Below are positions 1-8,794 of a stretch of DNA of 64,000 nucleotides, piece after piece. Under the pieces are notes generated by a model that saw nothing but the letters and a program-made list of their open reading frames with translations, was not told where the DNA came from and did not search any database. The DNA comes from Brevibacillus gelatini. Its GTDB lineage: Bacteria; Bacillota; Bacilli; Brevibacillales; Brevibacillaceae. Every line of letters begins with the position of its first letter. Position 1 is the stretch's first letter. Location: assembly GCF_003710935.1 (NCBI RefSeq), contig NZ_RHHS01000049.1, positions 1-64,000 of the forward strand, written 5' to 3'. The position numbers and the translations under genes were made by a program.

Positions 1-2
1 GC

Positions 3-113
3 GATCATACCTTTTTATCCACAGTCTGGAAACTGGTGATTGCAGGCTCTATTCCCGCCACAGCCCTTACAGAAATATTTGTATCTCCTTCAATCTTCCG
101 ACAAGAGCTTTAA
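3..113 (+). CDS. C-terminal fragment of an unidentified protein (cut by window start)
   Basis: The third forward frame is open from the window edge to a TAA at 111-113 and reads as a plausible protein tail with a hydrophobic stretch (VWKLVIAGSIPATALTEIF) that could be a last membrane helix. The other two forward frames look less protein-like. I do not recognise the family, and a 36-residue tail is too short to be sure it is coding. The next gene starts 75 bases downstream. Confidence 0.3.
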   Translation, partial: DHTFLSTVWKLVIAGSIPATALTEIFVSPSIFRQEL

Positions 114-187
114 GATGTCAAAGTTAAAAAACAGAGAATGAGCGAGAAAACAGGAGAAAACATTACTTTATAGTGGGAGAGATTTGT

Positions 188-1132
188 TTGAAAGATCAAC
201 CAAAAGCGATACTGGCAGCTCTGCTGAATGCCCTCATTATCGGCCTGTCTTTTCTTTTTGTCAAAATGGCGCTCACGGCAGCAAGTCCGTTTGATACGGT
301 GGCGCATCGTTTTACCGTGGCGTTTGTCACAGCTTCGATTCCGCTTGTGTTCGGCTGGATTCGCTTGTCGATCAAGCCGCGGGAAATGTTGGCCATTCTG
401 CCGCTTGCCTTGCTCTACCCGGTGCTCTTTTTCGGACTGCAAACGTTCGGGCTGGTCTACACGACATCGTCGGAGGCGGGCATTATTACGGCAACAGTGC
501 CGATCTTTACCATGATAATGGCCGCTTTCTTCCTGAAAGAGACGTCGACCTGGCTGCAAAAGCTGTCCACACTCCTGTCTGTCGCGGGTGTCGTGTTCAT
601 TTTCGCGATGAAAGGAGCGGGGGCCTGGACGGGCGACAGCGTCGGGTCGGTTTTGATCCTGCTGTCGGCGCTTTCGATGGCCGGATACGGCGTGCTCGCC
701 AAGAAGATGACAAAAGCCTTCCATTATATAGACGTAACATATATGGTTTCGGTTATCGGTTTTGTATCATTTAATGTGCTGGCTTTGATCCAGCACGGCT
801 CGGAGGGGACGCTGTCCGCCTTTTTCGAGCCATTCACCCAGCCAACGTTCGTCATCGCCATTTTGTACCTGGGAATCCTGTCCTCGCTGGTGACGTCATT
901 CATGACCAATTTTGCCCTCTCGAAAATGGAAGCGTCAAAATTAAGTGTATTCAGCAACCTGTCTACAATCGTGACGATTGCGGCTGGCGCGTTTTTCCTG
1001 CAGGAACAGATCGCCTACTACCATTTGCTCGGTGCCCTCATGATTATTCTGGGAGTCATCGGGACCAACTTTTTAGGGAAAAAACAGCGTGCAGCACAGG
1101 TTGGGCAACCGCCAAAATCGCTTTCGCGGTAG
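188..1132 (+). CDS. DMT-superfamily (EamA) transporter
   Basis: An integral membrane exporter or permease of the drug/metabolite transporter superfamily; the substrate cannot be read from sequence. About ten hydrophobic helices fall in two repeated halves, with the family-typical 'TTSSEAGIITATVPIFTMIM' loop in the first EamA half (near residues 95-115) and a second copy ending in a basic tail (KKQRAAQVGQ). I place the start at TTG 188 because GGGAGAG lies about 6 bases before it; the GTG at 173 overlaps this ribosome binding site. It is a single gene closed by a terminator at 1151. Family call is firm, substrate unknown. Confidence 0.85.
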   Translation: MKDQPKAILAALLNALIIGLSFLFVKMALTAASPFDTVAHRFTVAFVTASIPLVFGWIRLSIKPREMLAILPLALLYPVLFFGLQTFGLVYTTSSEAGIITATVPIFTMIMAAFFLKETSTWLQKLSTLLSVAGVVFIFAMKGAGAWTGDSVGSVLILLSALSMAGYGVLAKKMTKAFHYIDVTYMVSVIGFVSFNVLALIQHGSEGTLSAFFEPFTQPTFVIAILYLGILSSLVTSFMTNFALSKMEASKLSVFSNLSTIVTIAAGAFFLQEQIAYYHLLGALMIILGVIGTNFLGKKQRAAQVGQPPKSLSR

Positions 1133-1150
1133 TAGGCTGCCTGACAGATA

Positions 1151-1188
1151 ACGGAGCAGAGAAGAGTGGTTCTGCTCCGTTTTGTTAT
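1151..1188 (+). terminator. Rho-independent terminator after the DMT transporter gene
   Basis: A 10-bp perfect stem (ACGGAGCAGA / TCTGCTCCGT) with a 10-base loop is followed by TTTTGTT. Confidence 0.8.
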
Positions 1189-1213
1189 TGTCCGGTTTTT
1201 TCTGTTGAAACTG

Positions 1214-1242
1214 TTTACAAAAACCAGCTAACACGATATAGT
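1214..1242 (+). promoter_or_regulatory. Sigma-A-type promoter of the pot operon
   Basis: TTTACA and TATAGT are separated by exactly 17 bases, about 50 bases upstream of the potA start. Confidence 0.65.
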
Positions 1243-1287
1243 TACCTAGATTGCTATGAGTTTAATGACATATGGTGAGATGACGGA

Positions 1288-2274
1288 ATGAAAACGATTA
1301 TTCATCTGGACTCAATTGAAAAAAGCTTTCACGGTTCCATTGTTGTCCCCTCCTTTTCTCTCTCCATTGAAGAAGGGGAGTTTTTGACGTTGCTCGGCCC
1401 GAGCGGCTGTGGCAAGACGACGCTTTTGCGAATGATTGCCGGATTTGAGGAGCCGACCTCCGGGGAGATTTTTCTCGACGGAAAGCCACTCACCCATGTG
1501 CCGCCTTACCAACGGGACATGAACATGGTGTTCCAGCAGTACGCCTTGTTTCCGCACATGACGGTCGAGCAAAACATTTTATTTGGATTGAAAATGAAAA
1601 AGGTCAGTGCAGCCGAGCAGAAGAAGCGGCTGGAGGAAGTGCTGCAGTACGTGCAGTTGACCGAGCTGCGGAAGCGGACGCCAAAGCAGCTTTCTGGCGG
1701 ACAGCAGCAGCGGGTAGCGATTGCCCGGGCAATTATCAACAATCCGCGCGTCCTGTTGTTGGACGAGCCGCTTGGCGCCTTGGACTACCAGCTGCGCAAA
1801 AGCTTGCAGCTTGAACTGAAAAACCTGCAAAAAAATCTCGGGATTACGTTCATCTACGTCACCCATGACCAGGAAGAAGCGATGGCGATGTCCGACCGGA
1901 TCGCGGTCATGAACAAGGGACTGATCGAGCAGATTGCTTCCCCGGCAGAGATTTACAACCACCCGCAAACGCTGTTTGTCGCAACGTTTATCGGAGAAAA
2001 CAACATTTTCCGCGAAAACGGCACGAATACGGCGGTCCGTCCGGAAAAGATCAAGCTGTATCAGCCGCAGACGGAGCCTGAGAAGCACAGGAAGCAGGGA
2101 ACGATTACCGATGCGGTATTCCTTGGCAACCTGCGCAAAGTGTATATTCGCCTGGATGGCCAGGACATGACAGTGATGGCGCATCAGTATGCGGGCGACG
2201 GTCTGGACTGGAAGGTGGGAGATCGGGTCGCTCTTGGTTGGGCGCAGACGGACGAGGTGATCCTGACTTGTTGA
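1288..2274 (+). CDS. potA: Spermidine/putrescine ABC transporter ATPase PotA
   Basis: The cytoplasmic ATPase that powers polyamine import through PotB/PotC. Walker [10 protein letters not shown] is at residues 37-45, the signature LSGGQQQ at 135-141, Walker B LLLDEP at 156-161 and the switch His at about 193. The C-terminal TOBE-like regulatory region (about 235-328) is somewhat short; the whole protein is 328 residues against roughly 350-380 for typical PotA. GGTGAG precedes the ATG. It is the first gene of potABCD and its last codons overlap the potB start, so translation is probably coupled. The assignment relies on the operon, since the ATPase alone could belong to other type I importers. 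Confidence 0.95.
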   Translation: MKTIIHLDSIEKSFHGSIVVPSFSLSIEEGEFLTLLGPSGCGKTTLLRMIAGFEEPTSGEIFLDGKPLTHVPPYQRDMNMVFQQYALFPHMTVEQNILFGLKMKKVSAAEQKKRLEEVLQYVQLTELRKRTPKQLSGGQQQRVAIARAIINNPRVLLLDEPLGALDYQLRKSLQLELKNLQKNLGITFIYVTHDQEEAMAMSDRIAVMNKGLIEQIASPAEIYNHPQTLFVATFIGENNIFRENGTNTAVRPEKIKLYQPQTEPEKHRKQGTITDAVFLGNLRKVYIRLDGQDMTVMAHQYAGDGLDWKVGDRVALGWAQTDEVILTC

Positions 2275-3122
2275 ACAAAAAGCCGGTAAAACTGCTCGCC
2301 GTCCCCGCCCTTCTGTGGTTGGGCTTGCTTTTCGTCCTGCCGATGTTGCTGATTGCGCTCTTGTCCTTTTTTAAAAGAGGCACATACGGGCAAGTTGTCT
2401 ACGAGTTTACGCTGAACAACTACATTCGCATCTGGGACCCGCTGTACGGGCAAATTTTCGGAGACACGCTGGTGGTGGCCATCCTGACGACGCTTTTGTC
2501 CATCGTCTGCGGCTATCCGCTCGCGTACTACATCTCCCGCCTGGAAAAGTCTTCGCAGCAAATCTGGCTGCTTCTGGTGATGATTCCGTTCTGGATCAAC
2601 TTCCTCGTTCGGTCCTACGCCTGGGTTATCATCCTGCGCTCGCAAGGGGTCGTCAATACGATCTTGCAGTCGCTCGGGCTGATTACAGAGCCGTTGCCGC
2701 TGCTTTACAATTCCGGCTCGGTGCTGCTCGGCATGGTGTACACGCTGTTGCCGTTCATGGTGCTGCCGATTTACGTGTCGCTGGAGCAGATGGACCGCCG
2801 CAAGCTGGAGGCTGCGTACGACCTTGGGGCGACTCCGTGGAAAGCGTTCTGGCACGTGACCTTGCCGATGACCAAAACAGGTGTCGTCACCGGATCGATT
2901 CTCGTGTTTGTTTCCTCCATCGGGATGTTCGTCGTCCCGGATGTGATGGGCGGGGCAAAGTCCGCCCTGATCGGAAACGTCATCCAGAACCAGTTCCTTT
3001 CGGCGCGTGACTGGCCGTTTGGTTCGGCGCTGTCCATTGTGCTGATGCTTCTGTCGATGCTTCTTATCCTTCTCTACTTCCGCGCGGTCAAAGCGGGCGA
3101 AGCGAAGGAGGGAGCAGCATGA
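2268..3122 (+). CDS. potB: Spermidine/putrescine ABC transporter permease PotB
   Basis: One of the two membrane-spanning subunits of the polyamine importer. It has about six hydrophobic helices and the cytoplasmic EAA loop ([20 protein letters not shown], roughly residues 180-199) that docks on PotA. Two adjacent TTG codons (2268 and 2271) are possible starts; GAGGTGA at 2254-2260 serves either, and both overlap the potA stop by a few bases. The stop overlaps the potC start as ATGA. No obvious ATG start exists in this frame near the N-terminal helix, so a TTG start is the best reading. Confidence 0.93.
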   Translation: MLNKKPVKLLAVPALLWLGLLFVLPMLLIALLSFFKRGTYGQVVYEFTLNNYIRIWDPLYGQIFGDTLVVAILTTLLSIVCGYPLAYYISRLEKSSQQIWLLLVMIPFWINFLVRSYAWVIILRSQGVVNTILQSLGLITEPLPLLYNSGSVLLGMVYTLLPFMVLPIYVSLEQMDRRKLEAAYDLGATPWKAFWHVTLPMTKTGVVTGSILVFVSSIGMFVVPDVMGGAKSALIGNVIQNQFLSARDWPFGSALSIVLMLLSMLLILLYFRAVKAGEAKEGAA

Positions 3123-3916
3123 AAACATGGCGCAGACATACGCTGACCGGCTACTCCTGGCTGATGCTCGTCTTTTTGTACTTGCCGATCTCGATTCTCA
3201 TGCTCTACTCGTTCAATGATTCGCGGATCAATGCGACGTGGAGCGGCTTCACCTGGAAGTGGTACGTGTCGCTGTTTGACAACCGACAGGTGATGCAGGC
3301 CTTGATGAACAGCCTGTCGATCGGCGTTATCAGCAGCGTGCTGGCGACCGTTCTCGGCACGGCTGCATCGCTTGCCATCAAGCATTATTCCTTGCGCTGG
3401 CGCACGATTGTCAACGGGCTGATCTACTTGCCGATCGTCATTCCCGAGATCATGATGGGACTGGCCCTGTTGGTCTTGTTCAGCCAGGCGCACATCGAGC
3501 TTGGGAAATGGACCCTGATTATGGCACACGTCACATTTTCCATGCCGTACGTGATGGTCATTATCTCCGGCCGCCTCGCCGATATGGGCAAGGAACTGGA
3601 GGAGGCCGCACAGGATTTGGGCGCGACCCCGTGGGGGACGCTGCGCCATGTGACGCTGCCCTTGATTATGCCGGGAATCATCGCCGGATTTTTGATGTCG
3701 TTTACGCTATCGCTGGATGATTTCATTATTTCGTTCTTCGTGGCGGGTCCCAATTCGACCACTTTGCCGCTGTACATTTACGGTTTGGTGAAGCGAGGCG
3801 TGTCGCCGGAAGTCAATGCGCTTTCGACGCTGTTGATCGTAAGCACAGTGCTTTTGGTCATCATCGCCGAACTGTTCCGCCGCAAGGATTCCAAAAACGG
3901 TCAGATTCACTTTTAA
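3119..3916 (+). CDS. potC: Spermidine/putrescine ABC transporter permease PotC
   Basis: The second permease subunit, 265 residues, with about six membrane helices and an EAA loop (EEAAQDLGATPWGTLRHVTL) near residues 160-180. The ATG overlaps the potB TGA by four bases, a sign of translational coupling. It pairs with PotB to form the translocation path and is followed after 46 bases by the binding-protein gene. Confidence 0.95.
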   Translation: MKTWRRHTLTGYSWLMLVFLYLPISILMLYSFNDSRINATWSGFTWKWYVSLFDNRQVMQALMNSLSIGVISSVLATVLGTAASLAIKHYSLRWRTIVNGLIYLPIVIPEIMMGLALLVLFSQAHIELGKWTLIMAHVTFSMPYVMVIISGRLADMGKELEEAAQDLGATPWGTLRHVTLPLIMPGIIAGFLMSFTLSLDDFIISFFVAGPNSTTLPLYIYGLVKRGVSPEVNALSTLLIVSTVLLVIIAELFRRKDSKNGQIHF

Positions 3917-3962
3917 TCGACCAAAAAACATCAATTACTGATTTGGAGGTTGAGAAGAAAAA

Positions 3963-5015
3963 ATGAAACGTTTCAAGTCCATGATGATCGGCGCCCTGAC
4001 CGCCGTTCTCGCATTGACAGCAGTCGGCTGTTCATCGTCCGAGCAAGAACAGCAAGTATTGAACATCTACTCCTGGGCCGACAACTTCGACCCCGAGGTC
4101 ATTAAAGATTTTGAGCAGAAGTACAACGTCAAGGTCAACTACGACATCTACGGCAGCAACGAGGAAATGCTGGCGAAAATCCAGGCGGGCGCATCGGGCT
4201 ACGACCTGATCCAGCCGTCCGATTACATGGTCGCTACGATGATTCAGCTCGGCCTGTTGGAAGAGCTGAACAAAGAGAACATCCCGAACATGAAAAACAT
4301 CGTGTCCACGTTCAAGACGCCGCCTTTTGACAAGGAAAACAAATACTCGCTCGTCTACACGTGGGGCATTACCGGGATTGCCTACAACAAGAAATATGTC
4401 AAGGAAGCCCCGACAAGCTGGAGCGATCTGTGGAACGAAGAGTACAAAGGCCGCGTCATCCTGCTGAACGACCCGCGTGAAGTCATGGGGATGGCCCTGA
4501 TTAAAAACGGCTATTCCAACAGCACAACCAACAAGGAAGAGCTGGAAAAATCGTTTGCGGACCTGAAAAAAATGCTGCCGGGCGTCATGGCTTTTGATAC
4601 GGACAACATCAAGCAAAAAATGATCGCGGAGGAAGCGTGGATCGGTACGGTCTGGTCCGGTGACGCGGCGATCATCAACGGTCAAAACCCGGATGTGGAG
4701 TACGTCATTCCAAAAGAGGGCGCGACGATCTGGGCAGACACACTGGCGATTCCAAAAGGAGCCAAGCACAAAGATTTGGCTGAGAAGTTCATCAACTACC
4801 TCATGGATCCCGAGGTCAGCGTGAAAAACTACGAATCGATCGGCTACAGCAACCCGAACGAGCAGGCATACTCCCTGCACAGCGAAGAATACCGCTCCAA
4901 CAAGATGATCTTCCTGGACAAAGCAGACATTGATCGCGCCGAGTGGCTCGTCGATGTCGGCGATACGCTGCAAGAATACGACCGCTACTGGACAGAGATG
5001 AAGAGCGGCAGGTAA
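3963..5015 (+). CDS. potD: Spermidine/putrescine-binding lipoprotein PotD
   Basis: The extracellular polyamine-binding protein of the importer, anchored to the membrane by a lipid. The N-terminus is a lipoprotein signal with lipobox LTAVGC, the Cys being near residue 23, followed by a Ser/Glu/Gln-rich linker. The mature part shows the PotD fold: 'LNIYSWADNFDP' at the start, 'YDLIQPSDYMV', and 'WADTLAIPKGAKH'. GGAGG lies about 12 bases upstream. At 350 residues the length is typical. Last gene of the operon, closed by a terminator at 5024. Confidence 0.95.
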   Translation: MKRFKSMMIGALTAVLALTAVGCSSSEQEQQVLNIYSWADNFDPEVIKDFEQKYNVKVNYDIYGSNEEMLAKIQAGASGYDLIQPSDYMVATMIQLGLLEELNKENIPNMKNIVSTFKTPPFDKENKYSLVYTWGITGIAYNKKYVKEAPTSWSDLWNEEYKGRVILLNDPREVMGMALIKNGYSNSTTNKEELEKSFADLKKMLPGVMAFDTDNIKQKMIAEEAWIGTVWSGDAAIINGQNPDVEYVIPKEGATIWADTLAIPKGAKHKDLAEKFINYLMDPEVSVKNYESIGYSNPNEQAYSLHSEEYRSNKMIFLDKADIDRAEWLVDVGDTLQEYDRYWTEMKSGR

Positions 5016-5023
5016 CAAAGAAG

Positions 5024-5057
5024 ACCGAGGCTGGGAGAATCCCGTCTCGGTTTTTTG
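5024..5057 (+). terminator. Terminator of the potABCD operon
   Basis: Stem ACCGAGGCTGGGA / TCCCGTCTCGGT with one mismatch, short loop, followed by TTTTTTGTT. Confidence 0.85.
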
Positions 5058-5103
5058 TTACGAGCGTATGGCTAGCGAATGTTGTGCCTGTGTAAACATT
5101 AGC

Positions 5104-5132
5104 TTTACTAGCAAAATATGGAATAAGATAAT
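5104..5132 (+). promoter_or_regulatory. Sigma-A-type promoter of the alpha/beta hydrolase gene
   Basis: TTTACT and GATAAT with a 17-base spacer, about 20 bases before the ribosome binding site of the gene at 5154. An imperfect inverted repeat (GCTAGCGAATGTT ... AACATTAGC, 5072-5104) lies directly upstream and could be an operator. Confidence 0.55.
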
Positions 5133-5153
5133 GAAGGAAAGGGGGAGTAAAAA

Positions 5154-5981
5154 ATGGGAATTGGACAAGCGGTCGACTCAGGCTTTATCGAAGCGAATGG
5201 AACACGGTTTTACTATGAAATGGCAGGCGAAGGTGAGCCGCTTCTGCTGATTCACGGGTTCAATCTGGACTGCAGGATGTGGGACGAGCAAGCAGCGGCT
5301 CTCGCGGAATCGTACAAGGTGATTCGTTTTGACCTTCGCGGCTTTGGCAAAACCCCGGCAACAACAGTGCCTTTTACGCTATACGATGATGTCCGTGCCG
5401 TATTGGATGGATTGGGCATCGAAAAAGCACATGTGGCAGGTCTTTCCTTTGGGGGAATGGCAGCCCAGGAGTTTGTCCTAGTTTACCCGAAAATGGTGAA
5501 GAGTCTGGTTTTGATCTCGTCGGGTTTGGTGGGACATCCAAAGAGTGAGCAGAGGGTGCGGGATGTAGAACAGTTTTCTCAACTACTGGAAGCGAAAAAG
5601 ATAGAGGAAGCAGTGGAGCAATATACGCGGATGTGGTTTGACGGACCTGGCTGTGCGGCGGATCGCAAGCGGGCAAAAGCGCGTGAGCTGTATAAGACCA
5701 TGAGTCGCAATGCCTTTTCCTTGCCTGAATACGGAGAAGGACTCGTTGTCCTTACCCCCTCACCACAAGAGCGTCTGGAGGAAATCAAGGCTCCTGCCTT
5801 AGTCATTGCAGGAGCGCGAGATTACGTCGACTTTTTGCAAATCGCTGACGAGCTGGCCGAGCGGATCGAGCGTGCGGAGAAGGTCATTTTGCCAGATTCC
5901 GCCCATATCCCGCCGATGGACGAGCCAGAGGCGGTAAACGAGCTCATTCTGCGTTTCCTCAAGCAGCATAGCGGCGAGTAA
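5154..5981 (+). CDS. Alpha/beta-fold hydrolase
   Basis: A cytoplasmic hydrolase of 275 residues with the usual order of motifs: oxyanion loop LLIHGFN near residue 32, the strand-helix turn FDLRGFGKT, the nucleophile elbow GLSFGG with Ser near residue 98, a late Asp in 'VIAGARDYVD' and the final His in 'DSAHIPPMDEPEAV'. The family includes esterases, lactonases (3-oxoadipate enol-lactonase-like), haloperoxidase-like proteins and C-C hydrolases, so the substrate is not known. AAAGGGGGA precedes the ATG. It stands alone between its own promoter and terminator. Confidence 0.88.
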   Translation: MGIGQAVDSGFIEANGTRFYYEMAGEGEPLLLIHGFNLDCRMWDEQAAALAESYKVIRFDLRGFGKTPATTVPFTLYDDVRAVLDGLGIEKAHVAGLSFGGMAAQEFVLVYPKMVKSLVLISSGLVGHPKSEQRVRDVEQFSQLLEAKKIEEAVEQYTRMWFDGPGCAADRKRAKARELYKTMSRNAFSLPEYGEGLVVLTPSPQERLEEIKAPALVIAGARDYVDFLQIADELAERIERAEKVILPDSAHIPPMDEPEAVNELILRFLKQHSGE

Positions 5982-6018
5982 CGTAATGAATATCTGTGCC
6001 GCAAAAGAAGCGTATCCA

Positions 6019-6060
6019 AGACACCGCGCGGGAAAAACGACCCGTCGGTGTCTTTTTTGT
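6019..6060 (+). terminator. Terminator after the alpha/beta hydrolase gene
   Basis: AGACACCG...CGGTGTCT stem with an inner GCGGG/CCCGT pairing, followed by TTTTTTGTT. Confidence 0.85.
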
Positions 6061-6180
6061 TCGGATTTTCGGCTGCTTCAAAAATTCGTCACAGCAGATA
6101 GCCCGATGTAGCCATACAGATTGACAGACGCATTTGATAGGATTAGTAGCGAAAAGGCGAAGGAAGTAGGTGATTGGCTG

Positions 6181-7473
6181 ATGCACAGCATGAAGCGACT
6201 ATGGACCGTGCTTTCGCTGGCCTTTTTTCTCGTGCTTGCGATTGGAAATCATTCGGCCTATGCCCATGCAGGCATGATGGGCAGCACTCCGAAAGACGGC
6301 GAGGTGCTGCAGGCGAATCCGGGACAAATTTCTGTGCGCTTTACCGAGACGTTGGAGCCGGATCTCGTCATGGTTCGCCTGTTTGACTGGAACGGCAAGG
6401 AAATACCGCTGCAGCGTCCGACCTTGCAGCCGGGAGATGCTTCGCAGGTGAATGCGCAGTTGCCGCCAGATTTGGCGGAGGGGACGTATTCCGTGATCGT
6501 ATCGGTCGTATCGGAGGACGGCCATCCGGTGGAGGAGCGCCTGACTTTTTCCATCGGGCAAAAAAGTGCGTTCGTGGTGCCGCCCGGTGAACAGCAGACG
6601 GATACGAAGTATATGATCGTCTATCGTTATCTTGCGCAAGGGATTATTCTTCTCGGCGGCGGGCTGTATCTGATTGCCGCTCGGGGACAGCGCTACGGCT
6701 TGCCGACGCTGGAGTCGCTGATCGGGATCGGCAGGCAGATCGGCTGGGCGCTCGCGCTCGTGGGACTTGTTTTTCTCTGGTTTTTGTACGACGAATCGTT
6801 GCCGGCTGTATCCTTGACGCAAGCTCTGTGGCAGTTTGACAGCGACTTGCTCTTGCAGTCTCCATTTGCGGTCATGCTGATCGTCTCCTTTTTGCTCCTG
6901 CTGTTATTGGCGATTCCGAACATGGTATCGGGCTGGTACGCGGGAGTTTGGGTGCTGCTGATTGGTGCGCAAGCTTTTGGCGGGCATGCCTGGGGGATTG
7001 CACCTGTCTGGCTGTCGATCGTGCTGCGGCTGCTGCACGTTCTGACCGTGGCGTTATGGCTCGGTGCGCTCGTCTACCTGCTTTTGGTGGCAAAAGAAAC
7101 AGAGCGGGGCAATGAGTCGTTCAAAGCGTTCTTTTTGCGTCTGGTTGCTGCGGCGGCCGCGCTTGCCGTCGTGACGGGAGCGCTTATGCTGATCGTGCAG
7201 ACCGATCTGACGCTTATCTGGCAAAGCTCCTTTGCCTGGAGTTATCTGCTCTACGTCAAAATCGTCAGCGTCTGCATCATGCTCGCGCTCGCCTATCGGC
7301 AAACGAAGCGCTGGCGGGCGAACAACAGCCTGCGCATGAACCTGTTGCGCTGGGAAATCATGTTCGGGATCGTCGCTGTGCTGGCAGGGCTATGGATGAG
7401 CCAGACCAACTATCCGACTGAGATGAATGACACGACAAACACGCAAGCCGCAACCCAAACGGCGGCTGACTAG
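6181..7473 (+). CDS. ycnJ: Copper resistance protein, CopC-CopD fusion (YcnJ type)
   Basis: A probable copper uptake or copper-handling membrane protein. The N-terminus is a signal peptide ending AYA, so the mature protein would begin HAGMM; an N-terminal His is the classic Cu(II) ligand of CopC. The CopC-like beta domain covers about residues 30-125 with 'SEDGHPVEERLTFSIG' near its end, carrying another likely copper His. From about residue 145 onwards there are roughly eight hydrophobic helices of the CopD type. The start ATG 6181 has AGGTGAT at a good distance; an upstream TTG frame is open but would break the signal peptide. Followed 12 bases later by ycnI, as in the ycn locus of Bacillus, but no ycnK repressor gene is nearby. 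Confidence 0.9.
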   Translation: MHSMKRLWTVLSLAFFLVLAIGNHSAYAHAGMMGSTPKDGEVLQANPGQISVRFTETLEPDLVMVRLFDWNGKEIPLQRPTLQPGDASQVNAQLPPDLAEGTYSVIVSVVSEDGHPVEERLTFSIGQKSAFVVPPGEQQTDTKYMIVYRYLAQGIILLGGGLYLIAARGQRYGLPTLESLIGIGRQIGWALALVGLVFLWFLYDESLPAVSLTQALWQFDSDLLLQSPFAVMLIVSFLLLLLLAIPNMVSGWYAGVWVLLIGAQAFGGHAWGIAPVWLSIVLRLLHVLTVALWLGALVYLLLVAKETERGNESFKAFFLRLVAAAAALAVVTGALMLIVQTDLTLIWQSSFAWSYLLYVKIVSVCIMLALAYRQTKRWRANNSLRMNLLRWEIMFGIVAVLAGLWMSQTNYPTEMNDTTNTQAATQTAAD

Positions 7474-7485
7474 GAGGTTTTTTGC

Positions 7486-8124
7486 ATGAAGATGAAAAAA
7501 TGGCTGAGCAGTGTACTGGTGGCAGGAGCAGTCTTGACGCTCGCAACAGCAGCGCAAGCGCACGTCAATGTCTATCCGAAAGAAACCACTACCGGCTCTT
7601 ATGAAAAATATACCGTTCGCGTCCCTGTAGAAAAGGACGTCAATACGGTAAAAGTGAAGCTGGAATTTCCGGCGGGCGTGAAAGTGAACACCGTGCAGCC
7701 AGTTCCAGGCTGGAGCTACGAGTTTGAAAAAGACAAGGACGGTGTAAACACAGCACTCGTCTGGACCGCGACAGACGGCGGCATCAAGGCGCATGAGTTC
7801 ATGGAGTTCGCTTTCGTGGGCGCGAACCCGAAAGAGGAAGGCACACTGGCGTGGAAAGCGTACCAGACATACGCGGACGGCGAAGTAGTGGAGTGGACAG
7901 GAGACAAGGATTCCAAGACGCCGGCGTCTGTCACCACGGTGAAAGCAGGTGCTGGTGAAGCAGGTCACGATCACGGCCACGATGCTGCTGCGCCAGCGGC
8001 AGCACAAGCTCAAGCCCAGGAGCAGGCGGCGGCAAGTGCAGGTGGCAGCAACACGTTGCCACTGGTGCTCTCCGGACTGGCGCTTCTGCTCTCGATTGTA
8101 AGCCTGTTCAGAAAAAAAGCGTAA
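7486..8124 (+). CDS. ycnI: YcnI-family (DUF1775) copper-binding membrane-anchored protein
   Basis: An exported copper-binding protein thought to work with the CopC-CopD protein encoded just upstream. The signal peptide ends AQA and the mature chain would begin HVNVYP, supplying the N-terminal His ligand typical of this family. The DUF1775 beta domain covers about residues 25-150 and contains the conserved 'PVPGWSYEFEK' Trp region. Then comes a low-complexity linker with HDHGHD followed by Ala/Gln repeats, and a C-terminal membrane anchor (LPLVLSGLALLLSIVSLF) with a basic end. The extra His cluster in the linker could bind more metal. AGGAGG precedes the ATG. Confidence 0.9.
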   Translation: MKMKKWLSSVLVAGAVLTLATAAQAHVNVYPKETTTGSYEKYTVRVPVEKDVNTVKVKLEFPAGVKVNTVQPVPGWSYEFEKDKDGVNTALVWTATDGGIKAHEFMEFAFVGANPKEEGTLAWKAYQTYADGEVVEWTGDKDSKTPASVTTVKAGAGEAGHDHGHDAAAPAAAQAQAQEQAAASAGGSNTLPLVLSGLALLLSIVSLFRKKA

Positions 8125-8136
8125 GCACAGCAGAAA

Positions 8137-8180
8137 AACCGTGCAGCGAATCAGCAAGCTGCACGGTTCTTTATTTTTTC
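8137..8180 (+). terminator. Terminator of the ycnJ-ycnI operon
   Basis: Perfect 11-bp stem AACCGTGCAGC / GCTGCACGGTT with a 10-base loop, followed by CTTTATTTTTT. Confidence 0.9.
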
Positions 8181-8226
8181 GTCGCAGTCTCTTTATTCAG
8201 CCTGTCCCAAAAGGGGAGCCGGATCA

Positions 8227-8235
8227 TGGTATAAT
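8227..8235 (+). promoter_or_regulatory. Extended -10 promoter for the His/Asp-rich small protein gene
   Basis: TGGTATAAT is a perfect extended -10 element about 50 bases before the ATG at 8286; no good -35 hexamer is visible. Confidence 0.45.
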
Positions 8236-8285
8236 GTGAGTGAACACTGTATGGTCTCATACGGACAGAGAGGACGTGGACGCTC

Positions 8286-8543
8286 ATGGATTTTGCTTTT
8301 ATCTTCATCATTTTACTCGTGATTGCCGTATTTTTCTTTTCGAGCAAGGTCGCAAAAGGCAGAAAATACAGAAAAGTAAGAAAAGACAGACGTTCTCGTT
8401 CTCGCTATGCCGCTTCCTCGAATAGCAACTGGTTTTACATGGACAGCAGCGATTATCACGACGACCATCATCACCACCACGACTCGGATGGACATGATTG
8501 CAGCCACGACAGTGACAGCGGAGATTGCGGAGGTGATGACTGA
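8286..8543 (+). CDS. Small membrane protein with His/Asp-rich tail
   Basis: An 85-residue protein of unknown function. Residues 3-20 form one hydrophobic helix (FAFIFIILLVIAVFFFSS), then a strongly basic segment (KVAKGRKYRKVRKDRRSRSR) that would stay in the cytoplasm by the positive-inside rule, then a tail rich in His, Asp and Cys with HHHHH and two Cys residues. Such a tail is likely to bind divalent metal ions. It sits right after copper genes ycnJ-ycnI but behind their terminator and with its own promoter, so co-regulation is only a guess. GAGAGGA lies about 12 bases before the ATG. Confidence 0.7.
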   Translation: MDFAFIFIILLVIAVFFFSSKVAKGRKYRKVRKDRRSRSRYAASSNSNWFYMDSSDYHDDHHHHHDSDGHDCSHDSDSGDCGGDD

Positions 8544-8567
8544 AGCTTTTTTCCACGCCCCCTGATA

Positions 8568-8576
8568 TGTTACAAT
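8568..8576 (+). promoter_or_regulatory. Possible extended -10 promoter upstream of rsgA
   Basis: TGTTACAAT matches the extended -10 pattern and lies about 60 bases before the small ORF at 8640 and 220 bases before rsgA. Confidence 0.35.
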
Positions 8577-8639
8577 GATGGGGTAAAAAGTTGATTCCCA
8601 ACCAGGAATGGTGCGGGCTTGAAAAAGGAGAGATGTATT

Positions 8640-8711
8640 ATGGCAAACATCAAATTTGCAGAGATTGTAGGAACGTCCGTCGCAGGAATCCTCCTTTCAA
8701 GCGAACAGTAG
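8640..8711 (+). CDS. Short ORF upstream of rsgA, possibly frameshifted
   Basis: An ATG with a strong site (AAAGGAGAG) opens a 23-codon frame beginning MANIKFAEIVGTSVAG and ending at TAG 8709. Near 8685 the frame one base away takes over and stays open to 8844, reading SSFQANSSTVQKNEDSTATG and then GPIKQPFAGG, which looks more like protein than chance but is short. Either this is a tiny peptide or leader ORF, or a small gene broken by one extra base, or coincidence. No known family is recognised. Confidence 0.3.
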   Translation: MANIKFAEIVGTSVAGILLSSEQ

Positions 8712-8794
8712 CACCGTTCAAAAAAATGAGGATTCGACTGCGACTGGTTTTGGCGTAGGGCCAATCAAACAACCATTTGCAGGAGGAATCCGTT

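Noticed and set aside
1579-2184. Long open frame on the minus strand inside potA
   Set aside because: It lies antisense to a clear ABC ATPase with intact motifs, has no ribosome binding site, and its Arg/His-rich composition is the usual shadow of GC-rich codons.
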